Counted from the first letter of the stretch, positions 48,575 to 58,595 are shown. The stretch is 64,000 nucleotides of DNA from JARDZU01 sp963734115 (GCA_963734115.1 CAVTFV010000006.1:310001-374000); one strand, 5' to 3'. A program made the numbers and translations. The notes: generated by a model from the sequence alone, not told the origin.

Positions 48575-49530
48575 TCCCATTCGATGGGGACGATCTGATG
48601 TGTGTCCGAGAGCCCTTTCAGCGCCACGATCCTCGGCTCGCCCATCCGGATCCCCTCGAGCGAGCCAATCAGGTCCCTGGTCGTCGAGGAGATCAGGATG
48701 GTCCCGGAATCTGCGGCCGATGCGACCCTGGCGGCCTTGTTGACCGTCACGCCGAACAGGTCGTTCGCGGTGCGGATCACCTCGCCGGTGTGGACGCCGA
48801 TTCGGATCCCGAAGTCGGCGTGATCCGATGCCCGCTGAATGTCCACTGCCGCCCTGACTGCCGCCCGAGCCGACTCGAAGGCCAGCATCGAGCCGTCACC
48901 GAGCAGCTTGACGACCGTGCCTCCCTGTGATGCCGTCACCTGCCGAATCGTGGATTCGTGGCGGCTGATCAGATCGGCCCAGGCGGTATCTCCCAGGGCT
49001 TCGGCCAGGATTGTCGAGTCGACGATGTCGGTGAACACCAGGGTCATCGTCCCCTCGAGAGCGGCGGAAGACGGGCTGGTCTCCTCGAGGACCGAGGTCA
49101 CCAGGTCGTCGAGAGTGGTGGTCAGCTCGACGCCAAAAATCTGACTGTTGGGTACCGGAACCGAGTTGGTCCAGAGGATCACCTTCCAGACCCCGGCTTC
49201 GAGTCTGAGCACGGCGGTGTGCCTCATCGGAGTCTTCGTATCGGAGGTGACGATGGTGGAGGAAACGGCTGCCCAGCCGAAGGCACCATCCTCGAACGCA
49301 TCCACCTTCTCGATCTGGGCCTGGAAAGAGGGTATCTCGCCCGTCTGGGTCTCCCGGATCTTCAGGAACTCCTCGGGACCGGCCCACCACTCGTCGAGGG
49401 CGAACCCGAGAACACGCAGACTGGGATCAGCGGAAACCAGGTTGGCCATGGCAGCCATGTCGCCCGTCTCGAACGCGAGCAGCACTCTCCGGGTGACGGA
49501 CTCGATCTCCGGCGATCGAGTGGGTGGCAT
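48571..49530 (-). CDS. SnoaL-like domain fused to class III nucleotide cyclase
   Basis: 319 residues, intact. Residues about 1-140 form a SnoaL/NTF2-like domain (GDMAAMANLVSADPSLRVLG, then AFGWAAVSSTIVTSD). Residues 155-319 are a class III cyclase with all key residues: metal Asp in VFTDIVDSTILAEALGD and LLGDGSMLAFES, Lys in VVKLLGDG, and Asn/Arg in GVTVNKAARVASAADSG. It should be catalytically competent. The NTF2-like domain probably senses a small ligand. It is coupled to ligD by an atga overlap, an unusual pairing of signalling and DNA repair genes. Confidence 0.88.
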   Translation of the reverse strand: MPPTRSPEIESVTRRVLLAFETGDMAAMANLVSADPSLRVLGFALDEWWAGPEEFLKIRETQTGEIPSFQAQIEKVDAFEDGAFGWAAVSSTIVTSDTKTPMRHTAVLRLEAGVWKVILWTNSVPVPNSQIFGVELTTTLDDLVTSVLEETSPSSAALEGTMTLVFTDIVDSTILAEALGDTAWADLISRHESTIRQVTASQGGTVVKLLGDGSMLAFESARAAVRAAVDIQRASDHADFGIRIGVHTGEVIRTANDLFGVTVNKAARVASAADSGTILISSTTRDLIGSLEGIRMGEPRIVALKGLSDTHQIVPIEWE

Positions 49531-49557
49531 CAGACGCGAACCTAACGCGTTCGTGAT

Positions 49558-50223
49558 TCAGTCGAGGACGGCGAAGAAGCGGGCCGGGGCGCCTTCCCCA
49601 CCGGCGACCTTGAGAAAGGCGGCGTAGAACGAGAAGCGCCGGTCGGATGGGCAGCGATCCCAGATTGGTCAGTGTCTGCATGAGAATGGCGCCCGAGTCG
49701 CCGATGATCTCGTGCACGACGAATTCGCTGGGCAGATAGTTCTGCTTCTTCGCCGCCCGCTCCGGGAAGCAGTCGAACCCGATGGCCTTGGCCCCGGTGC
49801 TCGCCAGCCACCGGGCCGCCTCCGGTGTGCAAGCCGGGGAGCCGACGTAGTACCGAGGAAAATCGCCCCACGCCTCATCCGACCATCCGGTCCTGACCAG
49901 CACGATGTCCCCGGGTCGGATCTCAGGGGCGGGGGCGATGAGGTCTTCGGGGGTGATGTCGTGGTCCGGTTCCATCGGGGTGAGGTCGATGAGCACCGCT
50001 TCGCCACAGGTGCGATCGAGCAGGACGTCTCCGCCGTCTCCCCATCAGCGGTGTAGTGCTTGGTGAAGTCCACATGAGAGCCGGCGTGGAGCATCATCGT
50101 GATCTCGGAGACCATCCAAAACCCCGGCTCCTTGCGGTACTCCTCGATCCGGATCGGCTGGTTCACCGACGGCGGGCTGTAGGTGTCTCTCCCAATTGGG
50201 ACGGTCAGGTCGACGATGTTCAC
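49558..50223 (-). CDS. Cyclase-family hydrolase (kynurenine formamidase-like, two frame breaks)
   Basis: About 220 residues. The metal-binding signature is LHAGSHVDFTKHYTADGETA (HxGSHxD plus a further His). Further segments are VDLTVPIGRDTYSPP, IRPGDIVLVRTGWSDEAWG, YVGSPACTPEAARWLASTG, IGFDCFPERAAK and VVHEIIGDSGAILMQTLTNL. Family members hydrolyse amides such as N-formylkynurenine. Frame breaks are near 50040 and 49645; after the latter, FSFYAAFLKVAGGEGAPARF is read and the gene stops at 49558. It starts 5 bp from the SDR stop, so they share an operon. Confidence 0.8.
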
Positions 50224-50228
50224 CGCGA

Positions 50229-51035
50229 TCAGGAGGAGAGCAGGCTCTTCATCTGCTTGTAGATCAGATGGGTCGACCGCTTCGGCGAGACCCGGTTGAA
50301 CAGGTTCATCATGCGGGAGTCACGGCCGACAAAGATCTGGAGCTCGTCGTCCCTGATGCCATCGAGAATGATCTTGGCCGCGTCCTCGGGTGAGGTGGTT
50401 CGAGCTCGCATCTCTTCCTCGTTTGGGATCCCACCGGGAATCTCGACCCCCGAGTTGGAAGTGATCTCGGTGGCGACCGCGCCCGGGAAGACCACCGACA
50501 CCCCGACGTTGGTGTCGAGAAGCTCGGCGTAGAGGCCCTCGGTCATCAGCTTGACCGCAGCCTTGGACGCCCCGTAGATGGTCTGACCGGGAACCGGGAG
50601 GAATCCCCCCATGCTCGACACGTTGGCGATGTGTGCCACCGGCCGATCGAGCAGATAGGGCAGGAACGCCTTGACCATGTGGATCGTCCCGTAGAGGTTG
50701 ACGTTGATCACCCGCTCGATTACCTCGTAGTCGAGCTCGTTGAGCTTCACGAACGGCTGGATGATGCCGGCGACGTTGATCAGCCCGTCGACCGCACCGT
50801 GGGCGGTGATCACCTTCTCCGGCAGAGCCTCGGTGGTGGCCCGGTCGGTGATGTCCGCCACGAAGGTGGCCAAACGGTCAGGGCCCATGGCCAGCTTCGT
50901 CGTCTCGTCCAGGCTTTCCTCCCGGATATCGACCGCGGCGACCCGGGCGCCGCGGTGGAGAAGCTCGAGGACGACCTGCTGACCGATCCCATTCCCGCCA
51001 CCGGTGACGACAACGACTTTGTGTGCAAGGTCCAT
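50229..51035 (-). CDS. Short-chain dehydrogenase/reductase (SDR)
   Basis: 268 residues, intact. NAD(P)-binding motif VVVTGGGNGIGQQVVLELL, with an Asp after strand 2 (AAVDIRE) that favours NAD. NVAG, catalytic Ser in IANVSSMGGFLPVPG and YxxxK in TIYGASKAAVKLMTEGL are present. The C-terminal region (SRMMNLFNRVSPKRSTHLIY) recalls long-chain-substrate SDRs. The substrate is unknown. Confidence 0.9.
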   Translation of the reverse strand: MDLAHKVVVVTGGGNGIGQQVVLELLHRGARVAAVDIREESLDETTKLAMGPDRLATFVADITDRATTEALPEKVITAHGAVDGLINVAGIIQPFVKLNELDYEVIERVINVNLYGTIHMVKAFLPYLLDRPVAHIANVSSMGGFLPVPGQTIYGASKAAVKLMTEGLYAELLDTNVGVSVVFPGAVATEITSNSGVEIPGGIPNEEEMRARTTSPEDAAKIILDGIRDDELQIFVGRDSRMMNLFNRVSPKRSTHLIYKQMKSLLSS

Positions 51036-51132
51036 GCTCGGAGGCTACGCCCCCCAAACCCATGCCTACCGATGAGTTTGGCCCTCCCGCGCAGTCGGTA
51101 AGTCAGAGTGCCATGCTCCAAAGGAGAGTCTC

Positions 51133-51999
51133 ATGACCGAGCCAAAGACCGACACCCTGGAGGTCCCAGGCGCCATCTTGACCTACGACATCAGGCGCAA
51201 CGACTCGAGCACTGAACCGGTCCTTCTCATGATCGCGTCGCCGATGGGGGCTGCCGGATTCCAGACCCTGTCTGGATACTTCACCGACCGCACCGTCGTC
51301 ACCTATGACCCCCGCGGGGCGGAGCGAAGCACGCTCACCGACGATGCTCCCCAGTCCACACCAGACGTGCATGGCGACGATCTGCACCGGCTGATCGACT
51401 CGCTCGACGCCGGTCCGGTCGACCTGTTCGCCAGTAGCGGGGGCGCCGTCAACGCCCTGGCCTTGGTGGCCAAACATCCTGAGCAGGTGCGAACCCTCGT
51501 TGCGCACGAGCCCTCATTGGCCCAACTGCTTCCCGATCGTGACGAGGCGCTGGCTGCAATCCGGGATATCGACGAGACCTACCAGCGGGACGGCTTCGGC
51601 CCGGCGATGGCGAAGTTCATCGCCATCGTGATGCACAAGGGACCCGTACCGGCCGATTTCGCCGACAAACCGGCAGATCCGGCCATGTTCGGCCTGCCCA
51701 CGGAGGATGACGGTTCCCGGGACGACGTGCTGCTGGGCCAGAATCTGGTGACGAATCTCCAATACCATCCCGACATCGACGCCCTGCGGGATGCCTCGAC
51801 ACGCATCGTCGTAGTCGCCGGTGCGGAATCGGAGGGCGAGCTGTCCCATCGCGGCGCCGAGGCGGCTGCCGAGCGACTCGGAGCGCCGCTCGTCCCCTTC
51901 CCCAGCGACCATGGCGGGTTCCTGGGCGGCGAATACGGCCAGACCGGCGATCCCGAGGCCTTCGCCGCCGCCTTGCGAAAAGTACTCGACGAGGGCTGA
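51133..51999 (+). CDS. Alpha/beta hydrolase
   Basis: 288 residues. VLLMIASPMGAAGFQTLSGY, VVTYDPRGAERS, the nucleophile Ser in VDLFASSGGAVNALALVAKH, and the catalytic His in PFPSDHGGFLGGEYGQTGDP are visible. Such proteins hydrolyse esters or similar bonds; the substrate is unknown. The start ATG 51133 follows aaggaga. A cyclase-NTPase gene starts 51 bp downstream. Confidence 0.88.
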   Translation: MTEPKTDTLEVPGAILTYDIRRNDSSTEPVLLMIASPMGAAGFQTLSGYFTDRTVVTYDPRGAERSTLTDDAPQSTPDVHGDDLHRLIDSLDAGPVDLFASSGGAVNALALVAKHPEQVRTLVAHEPSLAQLLPDRDEALAAIRDIDETYQRDGFGPAMAKFIAIVMHKGPVPADFADKPADPAMFGLPTEDDGSRDDVLLGQNLVTNLQYHPDIDALRDASTRIVVVAGAESEGELSHRGAEAAAERLGAPLVPFPSDHGGFLGGEYGQTGDPEAFAAALRKVLDEG

Positions 52000-52050
52000 G
52001 ACGAGGCGGGCGAGGCGGGCGAGCCCGCCGCTTCGTATATTCCCCGATCG

Positions 52051-55000
52051 ATGCAGACGTTCCTCTTCACCGACATCGAGGGAAGCACCCGACTCTGGGA
52101 GGAGCACGGCGACGCCATGGCGGCCGCCCTCGCCCGTCACGACGAGATCCTCACCGGTGCCGTCGACGAGGCCGGCGGCTCGGTATTGAAGACCACCGGG
52201 GACGGGTTGATCGCTGTTTTCGATTCGGTCTCCGACAGTCTCTCCGCTGCTCTCGACAGCCAACGAGCCCTGGAAGAGGAGCCATGGGGCACGACAGGGC
52301 CACTCCGGGTCCGAATGGGGATCCACAGCGGAGACACCGAGAGCCGTGAGGGCGACTTCTTCGGGCCGGCGATGAACCGCGCCGCCCGGATCATGGCCGC
52401 CGGGCACGGGGGCCAGGTGCTGGTCTCGGGCAACGCTTCCACGTCCGGATACCTGCCGCCGGGTGTGCAGCTGCGAGACCTCGGCATGCACCGGCTCAAG
52501 GACCTGACGGAGCCCGAGCATCTCTATCAGGTGATCCACGAGGGCCTTCGCTCCGACTTCCCGGCGCCGCGCACCCTGGACGGGCGCCCGAACAACCTTC
52601 CCCAACAGACCACCGAGTTCGTGGGGCGGGAAGACGAGTTGGCGGCCATCCACCTCATGCTTGACACTCCGACCACCAGGTTGCTCACGGTCACCGGTCC
52701 CGGTGGGGCGGGCAAGACCCGCATCGCACTCCAGGCCGCAGCCGAAGAGCTCGACCGGTTCCCCGACGGTGTCTTCTTCATCGATCTCTCCTCGGAGCGA
52801 GATCCCGACACCGTCTTCGACGCCGTCGCCAGGGTGCTCGACATCGCGGTATCGGGTGGCAGCGACGCCCTCGAGGTGTTGGAGGCCCGTCTGCGCGACT
52901 CGCGGATGTTGCTGGTGCTCGACAATTTCGAGCAGGTGACCGCCGCCGCCGTCGGCTTGTCCGAGCTCCTCCAACGGGCCCCGCAGATCAAGGCCCTAGT
53001 CACCAGCCGGGAGACACTGCGGGTGCGGGCCGAGAGGGTTTTCCCGGTGCCCTCCCTGTCCCTGCCCCACCCCGAAGACGATGCCGCGGTCATTGCCGAG
53101 TCGGAGGCGGTGGCTCTGTTCACAGACCGGGCCCGTGCGGTCCGCCCCGACTTCGCGGTGACCGATGGCAATGCCTCGGTCATAGCCGAGATCTGTCTTC
53201 GTCTCGACGGGCTTCCCCTCGCCATCGAGCTGGCCGCGGCCCGGCTCAACGTTTTTGCCCCGTCGGACTTGTTGGAACGGCTTCGAGAGCGACTGGATGT
53301 CCTCGGCGCCGGCGGCCGGGACCTCCCCGACCGGCAACGGACTCTGTGGGGTGCGATCGGATGGAGCTACGAATTACTCGATCGGACCGAGCGTGATGCA
53401 TTCGAACTGCTCTCGGTGTTCTCCACCACCGACCTCCGCTCGCTCGAGACCGTGGCTACGGAAGTCCTTGGGCAGATGGACACCCTGGACACTCTCGGCT
53501 CATTGGTGGACAAGAACCTGGTCCGGAGAGTGGACACCGGGCTCACCCAGCGGTTCTCGATGCTGCTCATGATCAAGGAGTTCGCCGAGTCGAAGCTGGC
53601 CGAGTCGCCGGATCGGGAGGAGGCGGTGCGACATGCGCACGCCGTCTATTTCTGCAGCCTGGTCCATCGGATCGGTGACCGGCTGCACAGCTCGGAGCGT
53701 CAGGCCGCCCTAGACGAATTGGAGCCCGACCTGGGCAACCTGCGAACTGCCTGGGACTACTGGGTCACCCGGGACGGCGTGGAGCAGGTGTTCGAGATGA
53801 TCGAAGGGATGTGGGCCCTCCATGAGTCGAGGGGCTGGTATCGGGCCGCCATCGATCTGGCCAACGATGCCATCGGGGTCATGGATCGATCCGACCCCTC
53901 CCCCGAGCTCGAGGCAGAGCAACTGGCGATTCGGATGAGTCTGGCTCGGGCGATGATGGCGGTCCGTGGCTACGGGCCGGAGACGGAGGAGGCGTTCAAG
54001 CAGGCAATGGCCGCCTCTGAGACTGTGGGCACCCCAGAGCAGCGGTTTCCGGTGCTCCGTGCCCTGGCCACCTATTACATGGGCATCGCCCAATTCCCTT
54101 CAGTCATCGACCTGGGCCGACAGTTGCTCGAACTCGGTGAGAAGTCGGGCGACGATTCGATGCTGATCGAGGGCCACTACGTGTTCGGGGCGGCTTCCGC
54201 CTTCAGCGGCGATCTCGAGACCGGGCTCTCCCACCTCGAACGTGCTATCGAACTACACGATCCCCAGGTCCACGACTCTGGTCGTTTCCGTCTCGGACCC
54301 AACACCGGGGTGGTGGCCCGAACCGCCTCAGGCATCCTCCTGTGGCAGCGCGGGAAGCTGGGTCTGGCGATCGAGCGAGTGGCGGAGGCCCTGGAGGTGG
54401 CAAGGCACATCGCTCATCCCTACAGCATCGCCTATGCCCTTCATCACAACGGTCTCCTCGCCCTGTACCGGGGGCGGTTCGAGGAGGCGAGGGATTGGAC
54501 GGGAGAGTTGGCCATCGTGTCGGAGGAGAACGACTACCCGGTATGGCGCACGCTCTCCACTGTTTGCGGAGGGGTGGCCACGTCCTACCTGGGCGACCCC
54601 GACGCCGGGCTCACTATGACCGAGAAGGGAATCGAGCTGTATCACGGGCTGACCGCCCCACCGGTGTTCTGGCCCGATCTGCTCCGTTTGCGAGCCCTGG
54701 TCCACAGCACAGCCGGACTGCAGAAGCGGGCCCTAGAGCTGATCGAAGAGGCGATCACGATCGGTGGGCCCGACATCTTGATCAACCCCGAGTTCCTCAT
54801 CGTCAAGGGCGACATCTTGCGATCGTTCCCCGACCCGGATCACGAAGCCGCAGAGGAGGTGTATCAGATCGCGGCGCAAGCATCGGGGGCGGGAGGATTT
54901 CACCTCGTCGAGCTCCAAGCCCTGACCCGGCTGGTAAGACTCCGTCGAGAGACCGGGAAGTCGCCCGATGGCAGCGAGGAGTTGGCATCGCTCTTCGCCA

Positions 55001-55062
55001 CCTTCACGGAAGGGCTCGAGGAGCACGATCTGGTGACGGTAAGGGAGCTGTTGGCCGGGTGA
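52051..55062 (+). CDS. Class III cyclase fused to NB-ARC-type ATPase and TPR
   Basis: 1003 residues, intact. The cyclase domain (1-175) is complete: metal Asp in FLFTDIEGSTRLWEEHGD and TTGDGLIAVFDSV, Lys before TTGDG, and Asn/Arg in FGPAMNRAARIMAAGHGG. The ATPase (190-500) has Walker A LTVTGPGGAGKTRIALQAAA, Walker B LLVLDNFEQV and LRLDGLPLAIELAAARL, typical of STAND ATPases. The rest is TPR. This is the common actinobacterial LuxR-family-like layout, here without a DNA-binding domain. It should be catalytically active. Confidence 0.92.
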   Translation: MQTFLFTDIEGSTRLWEEHGDAMAAALARHDEILTGAVDEAGGSVLKTTGDGLIAVFDSVSDSLSAALDSQRALEEEPWGTTGPLRVRMGIHSGDTESREGDFFGPAMNRAARIMAAGHGGQVLVSGNASTSGYLPPGVQLRDLGMHRLKDLTEPEHLYQVIHEGLRSDFPAPRTLDGRPNNLPQQTTEFVGREDELAAIHLMLDTPTTRLLTVTGPGGAGKTRIALQAAAEELDRFPDGVFFIDLSSERDPDTVFDAVARVLDIAVSGGSDALEVLEARLRDSRMLLVLDNFEQVTAAAVGLSELLQRAPQIKALVTSRETLRVRAERVFPVPSLSLPHPEDDAAVIAESEAVALFTDRARAVRPDFAVTDGNASVIAEICLRLDGLPLAIELAAARLNVFAPSDLLERLRERLDVLGAGGRDLPDRQRTLWGAIGWSYELLDRTERDAFELLSVFSTTDLRSLETVATEVLGQMDTLDTLGSLVDKNLVRRVDTGLTQRFSMLLMIKEFAESKLAESPDREEAVRHAHAVYFCSLVHRIGDRLHSSERQAALDELEPDLGNLRTAWDYWVTRDGVEQVFEMIEGMWALHESRGWYRAAIDLANDAIGVMDRSDPSPELEAEQLAIRMSLARAMMAVRGYGPETEEAFKQAMAASETVGTPEQRFPVLRALATYYMGIAQFPSVIDLGRQLLELGEKSGDDSMLIEGHYVFGAASAFSGDLETGLSHLERAIELHDPQVHDSGRFRLGPNTGVVARTASGILLWQRGKLGLAIERVAEALEVARHIAHPYSIAYALHHNGLLALYRGRFEEARDWTGELAIVSEENDYPVWRTLSTVCGGVATSYLGDPDAGLTMTEKGIELYHGLTAPPVFWPDLLRLRALVHSTAGLQKRALELIEEAITIGGPDILINPEFLIVKGDILRSFPDPDHEAAEEVYQIAAQASGAGGFHLVELQALTRLVRLRRETGKSPDGSEELASLFATFTEGLEEHDLVTVRELLAG

Positions 55063-55228
55063 ACAGCATCGCTCTTCGACCACCGGGTGTGGTGGCCATC
55101 TCGAATGACTAACAGAGAGCTCCCTCACTCACCGTGGCAACCCGGTCTGAATTTCGTATGCAGGCACACGCTTGCCGCTTTAGCAATTCAGGCCTATGGT
55201 GGCTCATCCGCGACCAAAGGAGAAGGTC

Positions 55229-56445
55229 ATGCGGAGAGCAATCAAGCGAAGCAGAGTCTTCGCCACGACTCTCGTTCTCCTGCTCACAGCCCTCGCGGTT
55301 GTGCCCGCCGCGGCCGCCCAGCAGGCCGCCACCACGCAAGGAGCGAGTATCACTAGCCAGCCATTCGGGGAGGTGAACTCGACCAACCCGGCGCACCCGG
55401 AGCAGGGCAAACCGGTCGAGATATGGAGCCTCACCAACCGCAAGGGGATGAGGGTGAACATCCTCACCTATGGAGGGATCCTCCAATCGATCGAGATACC
55501 GGGGCGTAGGGGACGTCTCACCAATGTGACCCTGGGGTTCAACAATCTCAACCAGTACGTGAACGAGAACCCCTATTTCGGGAACATCACCGGGCGGTAT
55601 GCCAACCGGATCGCACTCGGTCAGTTCCCGCTGAATGGAACGACCTATCAGCTGGCCACCAACAACGACCCCAACCATCTCCATGGCGGCGACTTCGGGT
55701 TCGACAAGCGGATCTGGGCTGCAGAGCCGATCGATGACGGGAAGAACGTCGGTCTCAAGCTCACCTACACCAGCCCTGATGGCGAAGAGGGCTATCCGGG
55801 GACTCTGCATGTCACCGTGACCTACCTGCTCACACCCAACAACGAGATCAGGATGGACTATCGGGCAGAGCTGGAGCCGGGCGAGGGTCTGGACACCATC
55901 GTCAACCTCACCAACCATGCGTACTTCAACCTGGCCGGTGAGGGCAACGGTGACATCTACGACCACAAGCTCCAGATCAAGGCGAGCAACTACACACCGG
56001 TCAACGCCACCCTGATCCCCACCGGGGCGATCGACCCGGTGGAAGGAACGCCGATGGACTTCCGCCGCTCGACACCGATCGGGGACCGGATCAACGACGG
56101 CACCTTCGAACAGTTGGTGATCGGCCTGGTTATGACCACAACTGGGTGCTCGACCGCAAGACTGACGATCGGCTGGAGTTGGCCGCCAAGGCAACCGATC
56201 CTGAGAGTGGCCGCACGTTGAAGGTGCTGACCACCGAGCCCGGGATCCAGTTCTATGCCGGCAACTTCCTCGATGGGACCCTGATCGGGACCAGCGGGAA
56301 GATGTACCGACAGAGCTATGGCTTCGCACTGGAGACCCAGCACTTCCCGGACTCACCGAACCACGACAACTTCCCGTCGACGGTGCTCTCCCCCGGCGAG
56401 GTGTACGAGACCACCACTATCTACGCCTTCAGCACCGACCGCTAG
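55229..56445 (+). CDS. Secreted aldose 1-epimerase (mutarotase; one frame break)
   Basis: About 405 residues. A signal peptide (FATTLVLLLTALAVVPAAAA) follows ATG 55229, itself preceded by aaaggagaagg. The mutarotase domain has NILTYGGILQSIEIPGR, ITGRYANRIALGQFPLNG, a catalytic His in NNDPNHLHGGDFGFDKR, another in NLTNHAYFNLAGEG and the catalytic Glu in FALETQHFPDSPN. It interconverts sugar anomers outside the cytoplasm. The frame breaks near 56135, before NWVLDRKTDDRLEL. Confidence 0.88.
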
Positions 56446-56467
56446 AACCGGCCCCCCGGCCCCAACA

Positions 56468-56500
56468 GTCGCCCCGCTCCATCGAGCGGGGCGACTTCCT
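56468..56500. terminator. Rho-independent terminator, probably bidirectional
   Basis: Arms gtcgccccgct (56468-56478) and agcggggcgac (56485-56495) pair perfectly around a six-base loop, followed by a T-rich ttccttct. It sits between two convergent genes (epimerase and MFS transporter). Confidence 0.85.
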
Positions 56501-56507
56501 TCTCGCC

Positions 56508-58179
56508 TCACATCCCGAGTTCGTCCATGCGGGTCTGGGACACAGCTCGAGCGGCCTCGATCTGGCACGCCGATGACTTGATGGCGTCGAGGAACGGTCC
56601 CCTTTGGAGGACCAGCAGATCCAGATCGCTCACTGCCTTCACGGTGGCGGTCCGGGGGATGTCTCGCAACAAGGCGATCTCACCAAAGAAATCTCCGGTC
56701 CCCAGTGAGGCGACATCCACACCGTCACGCACCACCCGGGCCGTCCCCCGCTCGACGAGATAGAAGCGTTCTCCGGTTTCTCCCTGCACGCATACGGCAG
56801 TGCCCGGGCCGACCGACTCTTCGTCGACGGACGTCGCCAGGCGCTCCAATTCGGCCGGTCCGAGGGCGGCGAACATGGGTATCGATCTCAAGAGGTGGAG
56901 GTGCTCGATCGGGACCAAAACCCCAACGTCGGCATCTTGGAGAGCGTGGCGGTTGACCACGAGCACGATGATGAGGAGCAGGCTGCCACCAACCAGCACC
57001 CAGCCGACGCCCAACCAACCGATCAGGATCGCCCCTGCTGCGGAGCCGAGTGCTTCGGCGGCCATGGAGCTTCCTTCCAAGACTCCAAACGCCCGGGAGA
57101 GACCGCCGAGAGGGATGACACGTTGCAGCATGATCCGACCCGACACATCGACAAAAGTCCACCCGGCACCCATGATGGCCAGGGCGACGAGCGCGGCCGC
57201 CTGAGACCGAAAAACGGGGATCAAAGACACAGACACGGCGATGAGCACGAGCCCACGCCACATCGATGGAGCGAGGTGTCTACGGCCGATGAGCACGACG
57301 GCCAAGACCGAGCCCGCCGCCGCACCAACCCCAATAAAGGTGTTGAGCCATGCGACCCCGGTGTCTTCTGAACCGAACACCTCGAATGCAAGAACAATGA
57401 TGGCGACTTCGACCACACCGGCGAGGAAGACGACGCTGTTGAGCAGGAGAAGGATGACTCTTGGGACGGGACTCGCGAAATGCGCCGAATCCCTCCAGTG
57501 TCATCTGAACTGCGTTTTGGCCCGTGCCTGGTTCTGCGGCCGTAGTGGTCTTCACTCCCCAGACCAGGATCGTGCCGTTCAGAAGAAGGACCGTGGTGAT
57601 GACGAACACGGCGCTGGTCCCCCAGGCAGCAGCGGTGAGACCGGCCAGGAGCGGCCCGACGATCCATCCCAGGTTCTCGATGCTCCCGCCGGCCACATAG
57701 CCCGCCGCGAGCTGCTCCGTGCTGCGTGCCAGTGCGGGGAGGAGGGACTCGTGTAATGGTCGGACCAGGGTCAGGACCGTGGCGTTGACCGCGGCGAGGA
57801 AGTAGATAACGCCGACCGGCCATTCGACGTACAGCGCAATCGCTACCGCTGCCGACGTAGCTGCAAACAACGCGTAGGCCACGGTGAGCATGACCTCGCG
57901 GCGAAAGCGGTCGCCGAGCGTGGCGCCCACCGGGGCGAACACTGCGGCGGGGGCGAGCGTGAGAAAGGCGACGAGACCCAGGGCCGGGGACCCACCTACC
58001 TCATAGGCATAGATGAGGATGGCGATGAAGTTCGCCATCTCGGCCACGTTGAAAGCGAGATATGCACCCAGCACCCGCCTCAAATCCCGGACACGAAGCG
58101 CCTCGACGAGGAGACGGGCGGAGGAAGCCATCTCGACGCCGACACCACTGAGACGCTCCCACAGACGAACCCTCGACAC
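56508..58179 (-). CDS. MFS transporter fused to a C-terminal cNMP-binding domain (one frame break)
   Basis: About 555 residues from GTG 58179. The membrane part has MFS helices such as LGAYLAFNVAEMANFIAILI, TLGDRFRREVMLTVAYALFA and LIGWLGVGWVLVGGSLLLII. The last ~130 residues are a cNMP-binding domain (FAALGPAELERLATSVDEES, YLVERGTARVVRDGV) with a canonical phosphate-binding cassette, DFFGEIALLRDIPRTATVKA, including the Arg. The frame breaks near 57470, mid-membrane domain. A leaderless promoter candidate lies at 58186-58214. Confidence 0.82.
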
Positions 58180-58185
58180 CTCGGG

Positions 58186-58214
58186 AACCTACCTCTCGGT
58201 CAGGAGTTGGTCGA
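58186..58214 (-). promoter_or_regulatory. Candidate leaderless promoter of the MFS-cNMP gene
   Basis: On the minus strand TCGACC is followed by 17 bp and TAGGTT (58191-58186). GTG 58179 begins six bases after the -10. It overlaps the end of the HNH gene. Confidence 0.35.
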
Positions 58215-58595
58215 TTGGTGGGGATCGAGTTCGGCAGGCATTACGTCAGGAAACCGCAGTGCCAGCTCGGCGTTGATCTCGAGATGCCGCAACAAGAAGG
58301 CTCCCTCGTCCATGCGTTTGCGTCGCAGCCAGCCAGTTACCTCATAGTTGCCTTTGCTGGCATTGCAGGAGCCGCAGGCCGGAGCGATGTTGTCGAGCGT
58401 GTAGCGCCCGCCCCTGGAGATCGCCAACACACAATCCTTCTGCAATGGCTTGTCGACGACGCCGCAGTATGCGCATCCGCCCCAGGCCGTCTTGAGCATC
58501 GTCCACTGCTCTTCGCTGAGGTCGTGTTCGACTCGGCCCATTCGACGCTTGCGTTTGCGAGCGCTCCTCGCCTTGCGACTTCGGTCGACCGCCAT
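58200..58595 (-). CDS. HNH-type endonuclease-like protein, catalytic His replaced
   Basis: 131 residues. The zinc ribbon Cys pairs are GGCAYCGV (C41, C44) and PACGSCNASKG (C74, C77). The central motif reads QKDCVLAISRGGRYTLDNIA; functional HNH proteins have DH here, so the general-base His is Cys 55. The Asn after the zinc loop is kept (C77-N78). The N-terminus is very basic. It may bind DNA without cutting. It is intact and upstream of the MFS gene. Confidence 0.78.
   Translation of the reverse strand: MAVDRSRKARSARKRKRRMGRVEHDLSEEQWTMLKTAWGGCAYCGVVDKPLQKDCVLAISRGGRYTLDNIAPACGSCNASKGNYEVTGWLRRKRMDEGAFLLRHLEINAELALRFPDVMPAELDPHQSTNS

Noticed and set aside
51514..52974. Minus-strand open frame of 486 codons across the hydrolase and cyclase genes
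   Set aside because: It spans two genes with clear motifs on the plus strand; high GC leaves long antisense frames open.
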